DNA of 64,000 nt from Elioraea sp. (GTDB taxonomy: Bacteria; Pseudomonadota; Alphaproteobacteria; Acetobacterales; Acetobacteraceae). Position numbers and translations under genes: made by a program. Below the pieces are notes generated by a model. The model worked only from the letters and a program-made list of their open reading frames with translations, was not told the DNA's origin and ran no database searches. Below, in pieces: positions 8,378 through 16,513 of this stretch (position 1 is its first letter; each line of letters begins with the position of its first letter). The stretch is taken from the NCBI RefSeq assembly GCF_022842375.1, contig NZ_JALHPR010000022.1, forward strand, positions 1-64,000. Reading direction: 5' to 3'.

Positions 8378-9598
8378 ATGACGGCGCCGTCGCTGCGAGC
8401 GCCGGAGCCGCGCGGCCTCTGCACCGATTGCGGCGTCTCGCGCATGGCCGACCATAGGGCCTGTGGCACCGCCTGCCAGTTCATCGCGCCTGACTATCCC
8501 GCGATGGAAGCGAAGGTGCATGGCCGTGCGCGCGACTCGTCGCGGCCCGACGAACTCCATTTCGGTCCGTTCCGCCGCATGCTGCGCGCGCGCATGGCCG
8601 CGCCGATCGAGGGCGCGCAGTGGACCGGCATCACGACGCGCCTCGCCGAACGCCTGCTCGAGACCGGTGCGGTCGACGCGGTGCTGACCATGGCGCCGGC
8701 CGAGGATGATCGCTGGCGGCCGGTTCCCGTCCTTGTCACCCGCGCCGAGGGCATGGCGGGCGTCCGCGGCATGCGCATGGGCTATGCGCCGCTGCTCGCC
8801 CTGCTCGAACCCGCCGCCGCGGCCGGCCACAGGCGCATCGCGGTGATCGGCATCCCCTGCCAGGTGTATGCGTTGCGGGCGATCGAGGAGCGCCTGGGTT
8901 TCGAGAGCATCACCGTGATCGGCACGCCGTGCTCCGACAACACGACGACAGACAACTTTCACCGCTTCCTTGCGTTGCTGTCGGATGCACCCGACACGAT
9001 CACCTATCTCGAGTTCCGCGCCGACTACACGGTCGAGCTTCGCTTCGCCGACGGCACGCGCCGCGAGATCCCGTTCCTCGACCTGCCGATCTCGCGCCTG
9101 CCGCCGGATTTCTTCCCGCTCACCTGCCGCACCTGCGTCGACTACACCAACGTGCTGGCCGACATCACAATCGGCTACATGGGCGGGCAGGGCGAGCAGT
9201 GGCTGCTTGTTCGCAACGAGCGCGGCGAGCGCCTGCTCGACCTTCTCGGCGATGAGGTGGTGCTCACCGCACCGGGCAGCGCGGGCAAGCGGGCGGGGCC
9301 GGTGAAGGGCTTCCTCGCCAACACGCTGCGCGCGGCCGGCGGCATGCCGCTCAGGCGCATGCCGAACTGGGTGCGGCCGATCGTCTCGTGGCTGATGCCG
9401 CGAATCGGCCCCCGCGGCCTCGAATTCGCGCGTGCGCGCGTCGAGATGAAGGCGGTCGAGACGGTGGTGCACCTCAGGCGCGAGAAGCCTGCGCGCATGA
9501 AGCACATGATCCCCGCCCATGTCTGGGCGCTCGTGCGCCCCTACGGCCTCGCGCGCGACGACGATACCGGCAGCGGAAGCGGCGGCCGGGTGCCGTGA
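8378..9598 (+). CDS. FrhB/BciB/HCAR family flavin-iron-sulfur reductase
   Basis: A 406-residue homologue of coenzyme F420 hydrogenase beta subunit-type oxidoreductases. Conserved cysteines suitable for Fe-S clusters occur in CTDCGVSR and CGTACQFI (about 14-35) and in CRTCVDYTNVLADIT (about 250), and GIPCQVYALR and IGTPCSDNTTTD are present. This pattern is that of the divinyl-chlorophyllide 8-vinyl reductase BciB and 7-hydroxymethyl-chlorophyll reductase HCAR branch, so a role in bacteriochlorophyll synthesis is plausible but unproven because no other photosynthesis gene is in view. A GTG at 8366 overlapping the panC stop is an alternative start. Confidence 0.75.
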   Translation: MTAPSLRAPEPRGLCTDCGVSRMADHRACGTACQFIAPDYPAMEAKVHGRARDSSRPDELHFGPFRRMLRARMAAPIEGAQWTGITTRLAERLLETGAVDAVLTMAPAEDDRWRPVPVLVTRAEGMAGVRGMRMGYAPLLALLEPAAAAGHRRIAVIGIPCQVYALRAIEERLGFESITVIGTPCSDNTTTDNFHRFLALLSDAPDTITYLEFRADYTVELRFADGTRREIPFLDLPISRLPPDFFPLTCRTCVDYTNVLADITIGYMGGQGEQWLLVRNERGERLLDLLGDEVVLTAPGSAGKRAGPVKGFLANTLRAAGGMPLRRMPNWVRPIVSWLMPRIGPRGLEFARARVEMKAVETVVHLRREKPARMKHMIPAHVWALVRPYGLARDDDTGSGSGGRVP

Positions 9599-11400
9599 CA
9601 CTGCCCCAGGGGCTGCTCGCGGCGATCATCGTCGCTGCGATCGCGATGTTCATCCTGGGGCGGTGGCGGCATGACATGGTGGCGCTGGCTGCGCTGATCG
9701 CCGCCGTCGCCGCCGGCCTCGTCGACGGCGAGGCGGCCTTCGCCGGCTTCGGGCACCCGGCTGTGATCACCGTCGCTTGCGTGCTGGTGTTGAGCCGCGG
9801 GCTGCAGCGATCGGGTGCGGTCGACGCGCTGGCCTTGCGCGTGCTGCCGAAGGATGCCGGCGAGACGGTGTCGATCGGCGCGTTGACGGTGGTGGCCACG
9901 GGGCTGTCGGCCTTCATGAACAATGTCGGCGCGCTCGCGATGGTGATGCCGCTCGCCATCCAGCTCGCCAAGCGCAAGCAGATCCCGCCGGGCCGCGTGC
10001 TGATGCCGTTGGCATTCGGCACGGTGCTGGGCGGCATCGTCACGCTGATCGGAACACCGCCCAACCTTGTCGTGGCATCGTTCCGGGCACAGAACGGGGC
10101 CGCGCCGTTCGGCATGTTCGATTTCACCCCCGTTGGCCTTCCCGTGGCGATCGCGGGAACGCTGTTCATCGTGCTGGCCGCGCGCTTCCTCGTTCCGGTG
10201 CGCCCGGAGGCAGGCCTCGGCGGCTTCGATACGGCGAACTATCTGACGGAAGCGAAGGTGCCTGCCGGTGCGAAGGCGATCGGCATGACGCTTGCCGACA
10301 TCGAACAGGCGCTCGAGACGGCGAATGCGCAGGTGCTCGGCCTCCTTCGCCACCAGGTGCGCGTGCGTACGCCCTATGCACGGACAGACATCCGCGAAGG
10401 CGACATCCTGCAGGTCGAAGCCGATCCCGATGCGCTCTCGGCCCTGCTCGCCGAGCTCGGCCTCGTTCTCGAGGAGGCAGTGAAGGAGGCCAGCAAGGTC
10501 GATGCCAGGCCGAGCGGGGAGAAGGCGGCCGAGAGCAAGGCGGCTGCCGGCCCGGCATTGATCGAGCTCGTGGTGCTGCCGGGCGCTGCCATCGCTGGCC
10601 GCACGGCGAGCGACATCTCGCTCCGCTCGCGCTTCGGGGTGAACCTGCTCGCCCTCTCGCGCCAGGGGCGGCGCACGACGGAGCGGCTGCGCGCGACACC
10701 TCTGCTGCCCGGCGACGTGATCCTGATGCAGGGTGACGAGGACGCGATCGCGAGCTTTGCCGCCGACTATGGCTGCGCACCGCTGGCGGAACGATCGCTG
10801 CGTCTGCCCGACAGGACGCAGATCATCCTCTCGGTCGGCCTGCTGGCCGGCGCAGTGTTGGCCACCGTGCTCGGCGTTCCCGCGGCGGTGGCGTTCGCCG
10901 CCGCCATGCTCGGCGCGATGGTCACGAACGTGGTGCCGCCGCGCAGCGTCTACACCGCAATCGATTGGCCGGTGATCGTGCTGCTCGGCGCGCTGATGCC
11001 GGTGGCTGATGCCGTCGCCGCCACGGGGCTGGCGGAGGTGATCGCCGCCTCCGTCATCGGCGGCATCGCCGGCGGCAGCACAGTGACCGCGCTGCTCGTG
11101 ATCATCGTCGTCACCATGTTCATGTCCGATGTGGTGAACAACACGGCCTGCGCCGCGGTGATGTGCCCGATCGCCGTCAGCACCGCTGCGTCGCTCGGCG
11201 CCTCGGCCGATCCGTTCCTGATGGCGGTGGCGATCGGCGCGTCATGCTCGTTCCTCACCCCGATCGGGCACCAGAACAACACGCTGATCCTGGGCCCAGG
11301 CGGGTTCCGCTTCGGCGACTACTGGCCGCTCGGCCTGCCGCTCGAAGTCGTCGTCGTCGCGGTCGCACTGCCGCTGCTGCTGCTTTTCTGGCCCCCGTGA
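9595..11400 (+). CDS. SLC13-type anion permease with two RCK_C domains
   Basis: A 601-residue inner-membrane transporter of the DASS/SLC13 family that carries sulfate, dicarboxylates or similar anions with sodium or protons. N-terminal helices include the family motif SAFMNNVGALAMVMP (near 105), and GTVLGGIVTLIGTPPNLV follows. A cytoplasmic insert (about 210-400) holds two TrkA-C/RCK_C domains, usually ligand-sensing. The second helical half contains SDVVNNTACAAVMCPIA and the SFLTPIGHQNNTLI hairpin. GTG start overlaps the previous stop by 4 bp, coupling it to the FrhB-like gene. The stop codon lies inside a 14-bp tandem repeat. Confidence 0.85.
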   Translation: MTLPQGLLAAIIVAAIAMFILGRWRHDMVALAALIAAVAAGLVDGEAAFAGFGHPAVITVACVLVLSRGLQRSGAVDALALRVLPKDAGETVSIGALTVVATGLSAFMNNVGALAMVMPLAIQLAKRKQIPPGRVLMPLAFGTVLGGIVTLIGTPPNLVVASFRAQNGAAPFGMFDFTPVGLPVAIAGTLFIVLAARFLVPVRPEAGLGGFDTANYLTEAKVPAGAKAIGMTLADIEQALETANAQVLGLLRHQVRVRTPYARTDIREGDILQVEADPDALSALLAELGLVLEEAVKEASKVDARPSGEKAAESKAAAGPALIELVVLPGAAIAGRTASDISLRSRFGVNLLALSRQGRRTTERLRATPLLPGDVILMQGDEDAIASFAADYGCAPLAERSLRLPDRTQIILSVGLLAGAVLATVLGVPAAVAFAAAMLGAMVTNVVPPRSVYTAIDWPVIVLLGALMPVADAVAATGLAEVIAASVIGGIAGGSTVTALLVIIVVTMFMSDVVNNTACAAVMCPIAVSTAASLGASADPFLMAVAIGASCSFLTPIGHQNNTLILGPGGFRFGDYWPLGLPLEVVVVAVALPLLLLFWPP

Positions 11401-11470
11401 CTTGGCCCCCGTGACTTGGCCCCCGTGACTTGGCCCCCGTGACTTGGCCCCCGTGACTTCACCCCCCTGA
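11387..11470. repeat. 14-bp tandem repeat across the end of the SLC13 gene
   Basis: Unit CTTGGCCCCCGTGA. Four identical copies occupy 11401-11456, flanked by a degenerate copy on each side (11387-11400, containing the transporter stop codon, and 11457-11470). Each unit carries a TGA, and because 14 is not a multiple of three the stops fall in all three forward frames. Probably a slippage-expanded minisatellite; copy number may vary between strains. Confidence 0.9.
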
Positions 11471-11572
11471 CGTGAGCGGCACCGACCTCAGGGGCGCGAG
11501 CGAACCGTCGGCGCGTCGTGGCTGCGAGCCAATTGAAGACCGCTCCGCGTCCGAGTGGGGGCGCTTGGCGTG

Positions 11573-12493
11573 CTATTGCCGTTGCGCGAGCTCCTCGATC
11601 AGCGCACGCGCACGGGGAATGTACTGGCTGTCACCCATGTTCGACTGGATCAGGAAAAACGCCCGCTTGCCTCGCTCGGACCGACAGGTCTCCATTGCTT
11701 GGTCAAGCTGATCGGAGGATTTCACGACGTAAGCCCAGTTTTGGGGCCCCATTGGATTATGCTTGTAGCCGGCATAATTCTCAAGAACACGCGCGGTCCA
11801 GCCAAGAAGAGCGTACTCGGAGGGCATTTCCGCTGCGATGACAGCCCGCTGCCAACAAACATGTGTGGCTTCGAGATGTGCCAGCGTGCGTGCGACTGTA
11901 CGCCGGAGAAAACGCGGCGGCGTATGGATATAGTTGAAGCAGGATGCCTCGTCCATGAGCGAGTGACCTGTGAGCGACTGCCGAAAAGAATCAAATAAAT
12001 AATCCTCGTATGTCCTCGCTGGCGTCTCCAGCAGGACAAGGTCATCCCCGATGAAGTAGTCCTGGGCAGTCATGTTGCCGCAAAGGAAATCGTCGGAATC
12101 GAGGAAGGCGATCGCGTCGTATGGCACGCGCGCCGCCGCTGCAAGTTTCACGACCTGCTGGATTCTCCACCCCGACAATTTCACGTCGACGAAGAGTCGC
12201 CATCCGAACCGCTCCGTGAACGGCTTCCTGAGCCGGCGCCAGAACTTTCGTGCGCGCTCGATCTGAGGCTGCAGGACGTTCCGGGTGGAGTGGATAGTCA
12301 GGCCCTGCTCAGTCCTGAAACGGTCCATGAAAAGGGGAAGATCATCCTGGTCGACATATAGAACATGGTCTATGCCAGGAGAAAACAGCGTCAAAGATCT
12401 GCGAAGTAGAGCAAAACGATCAATATCACCGCTATAGCTGACGGTGAGATAGCAAATTCTGCCGTGCCGGCTTTGCTCCTCAGAGGCAACCAC
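11573..12493 (-). CDS. Glycosyltransferase-like protein (DUF6492 type)
   Basis: A 306-residue protein resembling GT-A-fold transferases of the DUF6492 group. It has an N-terminal beta strand YLTVSYSGDIDRFALLRRSL, a region HVLYVDQDDLPLF and a DxD-like metal site in AIAFLDSDDFLCGN (about 128-141). The GTG start has AGAGGA seven bases upstream. GC content is clearly below that of the neighbours, suggesting transfer, as is common for surface-polysaccharide genes. It is isolated; no polysaccharide cluster lies beside it. The donor and acceptor sugars are unknown. Confidence 0.65.
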   Translation of the reverse strand: MVASEEQSRHGRICYLTVSYSGDIDRFALLRRSLTLFSPGIDHVLYVDQDDLPLFMDRFRTEQGLTIHSTRNVLQPQIERARKFWRRLRKPFTERFGWRLFVDVKLSGWRIQQVVKLAAAARVPYDAIAFLDSDDFLCGNMTAQDYFIGDDLVLLETPARTYEDYLFDSFRQSLTGHSLMDEASCFNYIHTPPRFLRRTVARTLAHLEATHVCWQRAVIAAEMPSEYALLGWTARVLENYAGYKHNPMGPQNWAYVVKSSDQLDQAMETCRSERGKRAFFLIQSNMGDSQYIPRARALIEELAQRQ

Positions 12494-12579
12494 GATGAGA
12501 TCCTCTTGCAGACATCATTCGTCGGAAGCGGGTACCACAGATGCAACTTCATGAGAATGGCCGCGATGCCGCGTGTTGC

Positions 12580-13503
12580 CTATCGGCCGCGTCTGCTGCG
12601 GGAGGTGACGAGCGCGAGGCCGATGAAGATCAGCACTGTCGCCGGCACCACCAGCAGCCCCGGCACCTCGCCGAAAATCAGTGCGCCCCAGCCGAGCCCC
12701 GTGACGACGAGAACGTAGCCGACCTGCGAGGCGAACACGCCGCCATGGCGCGTCAGGAGGCGGAAATAGATCGCATACGCAACGGCCGTCAGCAGCCCCT
12801 GTGACACCGCGAGCGCATCGGAGATGTTCGGTGCCCGGAACGGTGCAATCTGCCCCCAGGGCTCGCCCGGCAGGAAGGAGGCGAGCGTGAGCCAGAATGA
12901 CGCGCCCGCCGCGGTGCCGCAGGCCAGCGCCAGGGGGTCGGCCCCGGCGGGGCGGAACTTCACCGCGAACACGTTCGAGACCGCGTAGCACACCGGCACG
13001 GCGAGGCACGCGAATGCCCAGCCGATCGCCCCGCCAGGCGGCAGCGCGGCGCCTGGGCTGAGCGCGAGCAGCGTGCCGGCGAGGGCGATGACCACCCCGC
13101 CCGCACGCCGCATCGTCGGTCGCTCGATCCCCATCACGGCGGTGAGCACGAAGGTCACGAGCGGTGCGGCCGGGATGACGAGCGAGAACAGTCCTGCCGG
13201 CACGTGCCGCAGCGCGAGAAAGCTCACCAGGTTCGGCACCGCGAATCCGATGAGCCCGCTGCCGAGATGAAAGCGCAGGCCCTGGCGGTCGAGCGGCAGG
13301 ATGCGACGCCGCGCCGCGCCGGCGATGAAGAGAGCGATCGCAGCAACCGTCGCTGCGCGGGCCACGTAGCCGAGTGGGACCGCGCCCAGCGTGAAGCCTG
13401 TCTTTCCGATCGCGGGCGTGAGGCCCCAGAGCGTGCCGAGGGCAGCGAGAAGCAGGAATGCCGTGGCATCGGGGCGTGCCGGAATGGTGCTGGTGGCGCT
13501 CAC
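12580..13503 (-). CDS. EamA/DMT family transporter
   Basis: A 307-residue protein with about ten hydrophobic helices in two EamA repeats. The first repeat includes LGTLWGLTPAIGKTGFTLGA and the second a GWGALIFGEVPGLLVVPATV block, typical of drug/metabolite superfamily exporters. The substrate is unknown. It diverges from the YgjP-like gene at 13612 with about 108 bp between the starts, enough for back-to-back promoters. Confidence 0.85.
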   Translation of the reverse strand: MSATSTIPARPDATAFLLLAALGTLWGLTPAIGKTGFTLGAVPLGYVARAATVAAIALFIAGAARRRILPLDRQGLRFHLGSGLIGFAVPNLVSFLALRHVPAGLFSLVIPAAPLVTFVLTAVMGIERPTMRRAGGVVIALAGTLLALSPGAALPPGGAIGWAFACLAVPVCYAVSNVFAVKFRPAGADPLALACGTAAGASFWLTLASFLPGEPWGQIAPFRAPNISDALAVSQGLLTAVAYAIYFRLLTRHGGVFASQVGYVLVVTGLGWGALIFGEVPGLLVVPATVLIFIGLALVTSRSRRGR

Positions 13504-13611
13504 GTGCCGCCGACACTACGCCCCGACAGCGCGGCCGTCTGCCCAATCACGGAGACCCATCTTCCTCTGTGGTTGAACCCGCCCCCCTTTGCTTGGCATG
13601 TTGGTGCCGAC

Positions 13612-14358
13612 ATGCCCCGCCCCCCGAGCTCCCGCACCGCCTTCCCGCTGCTCACGACGCAGAGCACGGCGCGCGAAACCCTGCCGCTCGAGGATGGGGT
13701 GATGGAGGTCGAGTGGCGGCGCAGCCCGCGCGCCCGCCGCGTCACTCTGCGCATCGACCCTGCCGCGGGGGCCGTGGTGGTGACGCTGCCGCCGCGCGCC
13801 GGGCGCAGCCAGGGCATCGCGCTGCTGCGCGCGCACAGCAGCTGGGTGGCTGAGCGGCTGGCGGCACTCTCGCCGCGCGTTCCCTTCGCCGATGGCGCTC
13901 TCGTTCCCCTGCTCGGCCGCCCGTACGCGATCCGCCACTGCCCGGGCGAGGTCGGGGGCGTCTGGCTCGAAGGCGAGGAGATCCACGTTTCGGGCGAGGC
14001 TGCGTTCGTGCCGCGCCGCGTCACCGCCTGGCTGCGCGAGCATGCGAGGGCCGAGATCGCCCCGCGCGCCACCATCCATGCCGGACGCATCGGCCGCCGC
14101 GTGGCCCGCATCAGCATCAAGGACCAGCGAAGCCGCTGGGCCTCCTGCGCGCCCGACGGCACGCTCGCCTTCTCATGGCGTCTCGTGCTGACCCCGTCCT
14201 GGGTCCTCGACTACGTCATCGCGCACGAGGTGGCGCATCTCGCCGAGATGAACCATGGCCCGCGCTTCTGGGCAGCAGTCGCGCATCTGACGCCGCATAC
14301 CGAGGCCGCAAAGGGCTGGCTCGCGGCCCATGGCCCCAGATTGCTTCGCTACGGCTGA
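13612..14358 (+). CDS. YgjP-like zinc metalloprotease (DUF45/SprT-like)
   Basis: A 248-residue member of the YgjP/DUF45 family. The gluzincin-like motif HEVAH at 205-209 with a third ligand in NHGPRFW (H215) forms the zinc site, preceded by the family signature RSRWASC at about 173-179. The N-terminal third (VEWRRSPRARRVTLRID) is the usual beta-rich region. Most members are uncharacterised, and substrate and partners are unknown. Start chosen at the ATG just before the conserved N-terminus. It converges on the lipoprotein gene at 14371. Confidence 0.85.
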   Translation: MPRPPSSRTAFPLLTTQSTARETLPLEDGVMEVEWRRSPRARRVTLRIDPAAGAVVVTLPPRAGRSQGIALLRAHSSWVAERLAALSPRVPFADGALVPLLGRPYAIRHCPGEVGGVWLEGEEIHVSGEAAFVPRRVTAWLREHARAEIAPRATIHAGRIGRRVARISIKDQRSRWASCAPDGTLAFSWRLVLTPSWVLDYVIAHEVAHLAEMNHGPRFWAAVAHLTPHTEAAKGWLAAHGPRLLRYG

Positions 14359-14370
14359 GAGGCCCAGTTC

Positions 14371-14892
14371 CTAAGGCTGGAAGGGCTGCCTGAGGCCTGC
14401 TCGAGCGCGGGCGAGGCCGCGGAGGCAGGTTTCCTCGGCGATGCGTGCGGCCCCCGTCTGCCGTGCGGTGGCGAGCACCACGCGCGGTTCGCCCCCCAGC
14501 TCCTCCGCCTCGAGGAATACGTCGAGGAGGCAGGCTGGGCTGCGGTAGAGCCAGGCCTGGGTTCCCTCCTCGTCACGCTTCAGGTCAGGCTCCCCCATCA
14601 CGGCGAGAAGCTGCCCGTCGGTCAGCCCGGCGAGGTCGCGGGCCGATCGTGGCGAGCGGCCCTCGGAGAATTGTGGCGCCGGGGCGGGTGAGCGCGGTGA
14701 CGTCGCGGCGGCGCGCGGCACGGCCGCGAGCGTGGCCGAGGCGGGGACGAAAGGGGCGCCGCCAGACGCGCTGGCGGCAGCCTCAGGCGGGTTGGCACGG
14801 CCCTCATCGCGCGTGGGTTGAGGGGTTCCGCAGGCCTGGAGGGCGGCCGCCCCCGCGATGAGCGCGAGGGCGGCGAGTTTCGGTCGGGGCAT
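14371..14892 (-). CDS. Small lipoprotein
   Basis: A 173-residue protein with a signal sequence ending in the lipobox LQAC (about 18-21). A low-complexity Ala/Pro/Ser linker (about 25-75) is followed by a compact C-terminal part starting at LAGLTDGQLLAVMGEPDLKR. This resembles the helix-turn found in SmpA/OmlA-like small outer-membrane lipoproteins, where L-x-G-x-P-D/R-x-x-R-E-G-x-x-x-W-Y is common. Two cysteines in the C-terminal part (SPACLLDVF, EETCLRGL) could pair. Function unknown. Confidence 0.7.
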   Translation of the reverse strand: MPRPKLAALALIAGAAALQACGTPQPTRDEGRANPPEAAASASGGAPFVPASATLAAVPRAAATSPRSPAPAPQFSEGRSPRSARDLAGLTDGQLLAVMGEPDLKRDEEGTQAWLYRSPACLLDVFLEAEELGGEPRVVLATARQTGAARIAEETCLRGLARARAGLRQPFQP

Positions 14893-14969
14893 GACGCTCT
14901 TTGCGGCGCTCCTGAGGCCCAGGTCTGGAGGTTGCGGGGCGCGGCGCCGCCTGCGGCAGCGGCCTGGTG

Positions 14970-15503
14970 TCAGGTCCGCGCGTAGGCGGGTTCCGCCGGC
15001 GCGGCGTAGGGGTCAGGTGCCGTGGTGGGCGCGGCTGCCGGTGCTGGCGCGGCGACCGCTGCCGGGGCGGCGGCGATCATCTCGATGCGGCCCGACACCT
15101 GTGCCCCGTCCTCGACCGTCAACCGCGCGCAGCGGATCGTGCCGGAGAGCCTGCCCGTCGCGCGCACTACCAGCCGCGACTTGGCGGTGATCGCGCCATC
15201 GAACGCGCCGGAGATGTCGGCCTCGTCGATCTCGGCTTCGCCACGGAACACGCCCGATTCGGCGATCGAGAGCTCCACCGCGTGATTGAGGCTCACCTCC
15301 ACCGTGCCGTGGACCTCGAGGCGTTCGCAATCGCTGATCACCCCGCCGGCGAGCGCGATGCCGCGGCCGACGACGAGCGAGCGGCGGTCGGAGCCTGCGG
15401 GCTTGGCCGCTGGGGCGGCGGCAGGGCGCATGCCTGTCATTCCCGGCGTGGCGGCCGGTGCGGGGGGAATGCCGGTCGCGGGGAAGCCAGGCTTTGTCGA
15501 CAT
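14970..15503 (-). CDS. Bactofilin (polymer-forming cytoskeletal protein)
   Basis: A 177-residue bactofilin. A Pro/Ala-rich N-terminal tail (1-38) precedes the beta-helical core (about 40-140) with its repeating hydrophobic rungs, for example GGVISDCERLEVHGTVEV and GAFDGAITAKSRLVV. A Pro/Ala tail follows. Bactofilins polymerise without nucleotide, sit at the inner membrane and help shape cells or position wall enzymes. The usual M23 peptidase partner is not adjacent. About 240 bp of non-coding sequence precede it. Confidence 0.9.
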   Translation of the reverse strand: MSTKPGFPATGIPPAPAATPGMTGMRPAAAPAAKPAGSDRRSLVVGRGIALAGGVISDCERLEVHGTVEVSLNHAVELSIAESGVFRGEAEIDEADISGAFDGAITAKSRLVVRATGRLSGTIRCARLTVEDGAQVSGRIEMIAAAPAAVAAPAPAAAPTTAPDPYAAPAEPAYART

Positions 15504-15743
15504 CTGTGTCGTGCTCTCGTTGCTGCGGATCGTGGGGCGTTGATCGGTCGGCGCTGCCTGCGGCTGCGCCGGCGGGTCTGACGGTTTGCGCGTCTTCGGG
15601 AACAGGGACAGGGGTGTCTTCCTCGGCCTTGGTCGTTTCTGGGTGCTGCGCGGCGCGCAACGGTCGGCACCACGCAGCGCGGAAATCGATCATACACCCG
15701 TGCACATGCGTCGCAACGCACGCGAACGGCCAAAACGCAGGCT

Positions 15744-16436
15744 TCAGATGCGCGCCCCGGGTGAGGCCACGCCAGGTGAGGCAGCGCCGAGCCGTGCCGC
15801 GAGGTGCGTGAAGGCAGCGGCGCCCAGCACCGGGACGAGAAGGTTGGCGATCGGCACGAGCATCAGCGCCGCCGCCGGCAGGCCGGCGAGGAACAGCGTG
15901 AGCCGGTTCCGACGCCGCCAGGCCCGTGCGTCGGCCAGGTCGAGGCGGCGGAGCGCGGCAAGCTCGCCATACTCGCGCGAGAGCGCGTAGGCAGAGACCG
16001 CGAGCCAGATGAGCCAGCCGACGCCTGGCAGCAGCACGGCGATCGGCACCGCGCAGAGCGTCAGCAGCAGCACCCGCCCGGCGAGGCCGAGGCCTGCGCG
16101 AAGCTGCTCGCCCACGCCGCTGTGCCGGGCAGGCGGCAGGGTCGGGTAGTGCCGCGCTTCCACCGCATCGGCCACGCCGTCGAGCAGCAGGCCCGCGACG
16201 ATCAGCGTCGCCGGCCCGAACAGCAGCACCGCAAAGGCGAAGGCCGCGATGCCGCCCAGCGCCTCGAGCAGGCGTTCCAGCCAGCCGCCATCGACCGCCG
16301 CACCCGCGATTAGCCAAAGCCCGGCGCCGAACAACAGCGCGAAGATCAGCGCCGCGGCGGCGAGGCCGAGCAGGAGCGGCCGCCGCATGCGCTTGTCAGT
16401 CAACTGTTCGATGGCGAGGAACCAGGCCGTGATCAT
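15744..16436 (-). CDS. EI24/CysZ-like membrane protein
   Basis: A 230-residue polytopic protein with four to six hydrophobic segments, matching the EI24 domain family that includes CysZ. The GVGWLIWLAVSAYALSREYG block (about 130-150) and the Arg-rich ARAWRRRNR loop fit. CysZ imports sulfate, but many alphaproteobacterial members are uncharacterised. The ATG at 16436 gives the usual N-terminus (MITAWFLAIEQL); longer readings add an unrelated Cys-rich leader. Confidence 0.75.
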   Translation of the reverse strand: MITAWFLAIEQLTDKRMRRPLLLGLAAAALIFALLFGAGLWLIAGAAVDGGWLERLLEALGGIAAFAFAVLLFGPATLIVAGLLLDGVADAVEARHYPTLPPARHSGVGEQLRAGLGLAGRVLLLTLCAVPIAVLLPGVGWLIWLAVSAYALSREYGELAALRRLDLADARAWRRRNRLTLFLAGLPAAALMLVPIANLLVPVLGAAAFTHLAARLGAASPGVASPGARI

Positions 16437-16513
16437 GCGAGTGCGATCATGGCGGAACCTCGCGCGGCAGGCTAAGCAAAGTACGGTTATGGTGATGCAT
16501 GGCGGGAGTGGTG

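Noticed and set aside
11387-11470. Possible CRISPR array
   Set aside because: Units are 14 bp, contiguous and without spacers; it is a minisatellite.
15504-15743. Possible small gene upstream of the bactofilin gene
   Set aside because: The open frame on the minus strand is Arg-rich, overlaps the bactofilin start and lacks a credible start signal. The segment is treated as non-coding.
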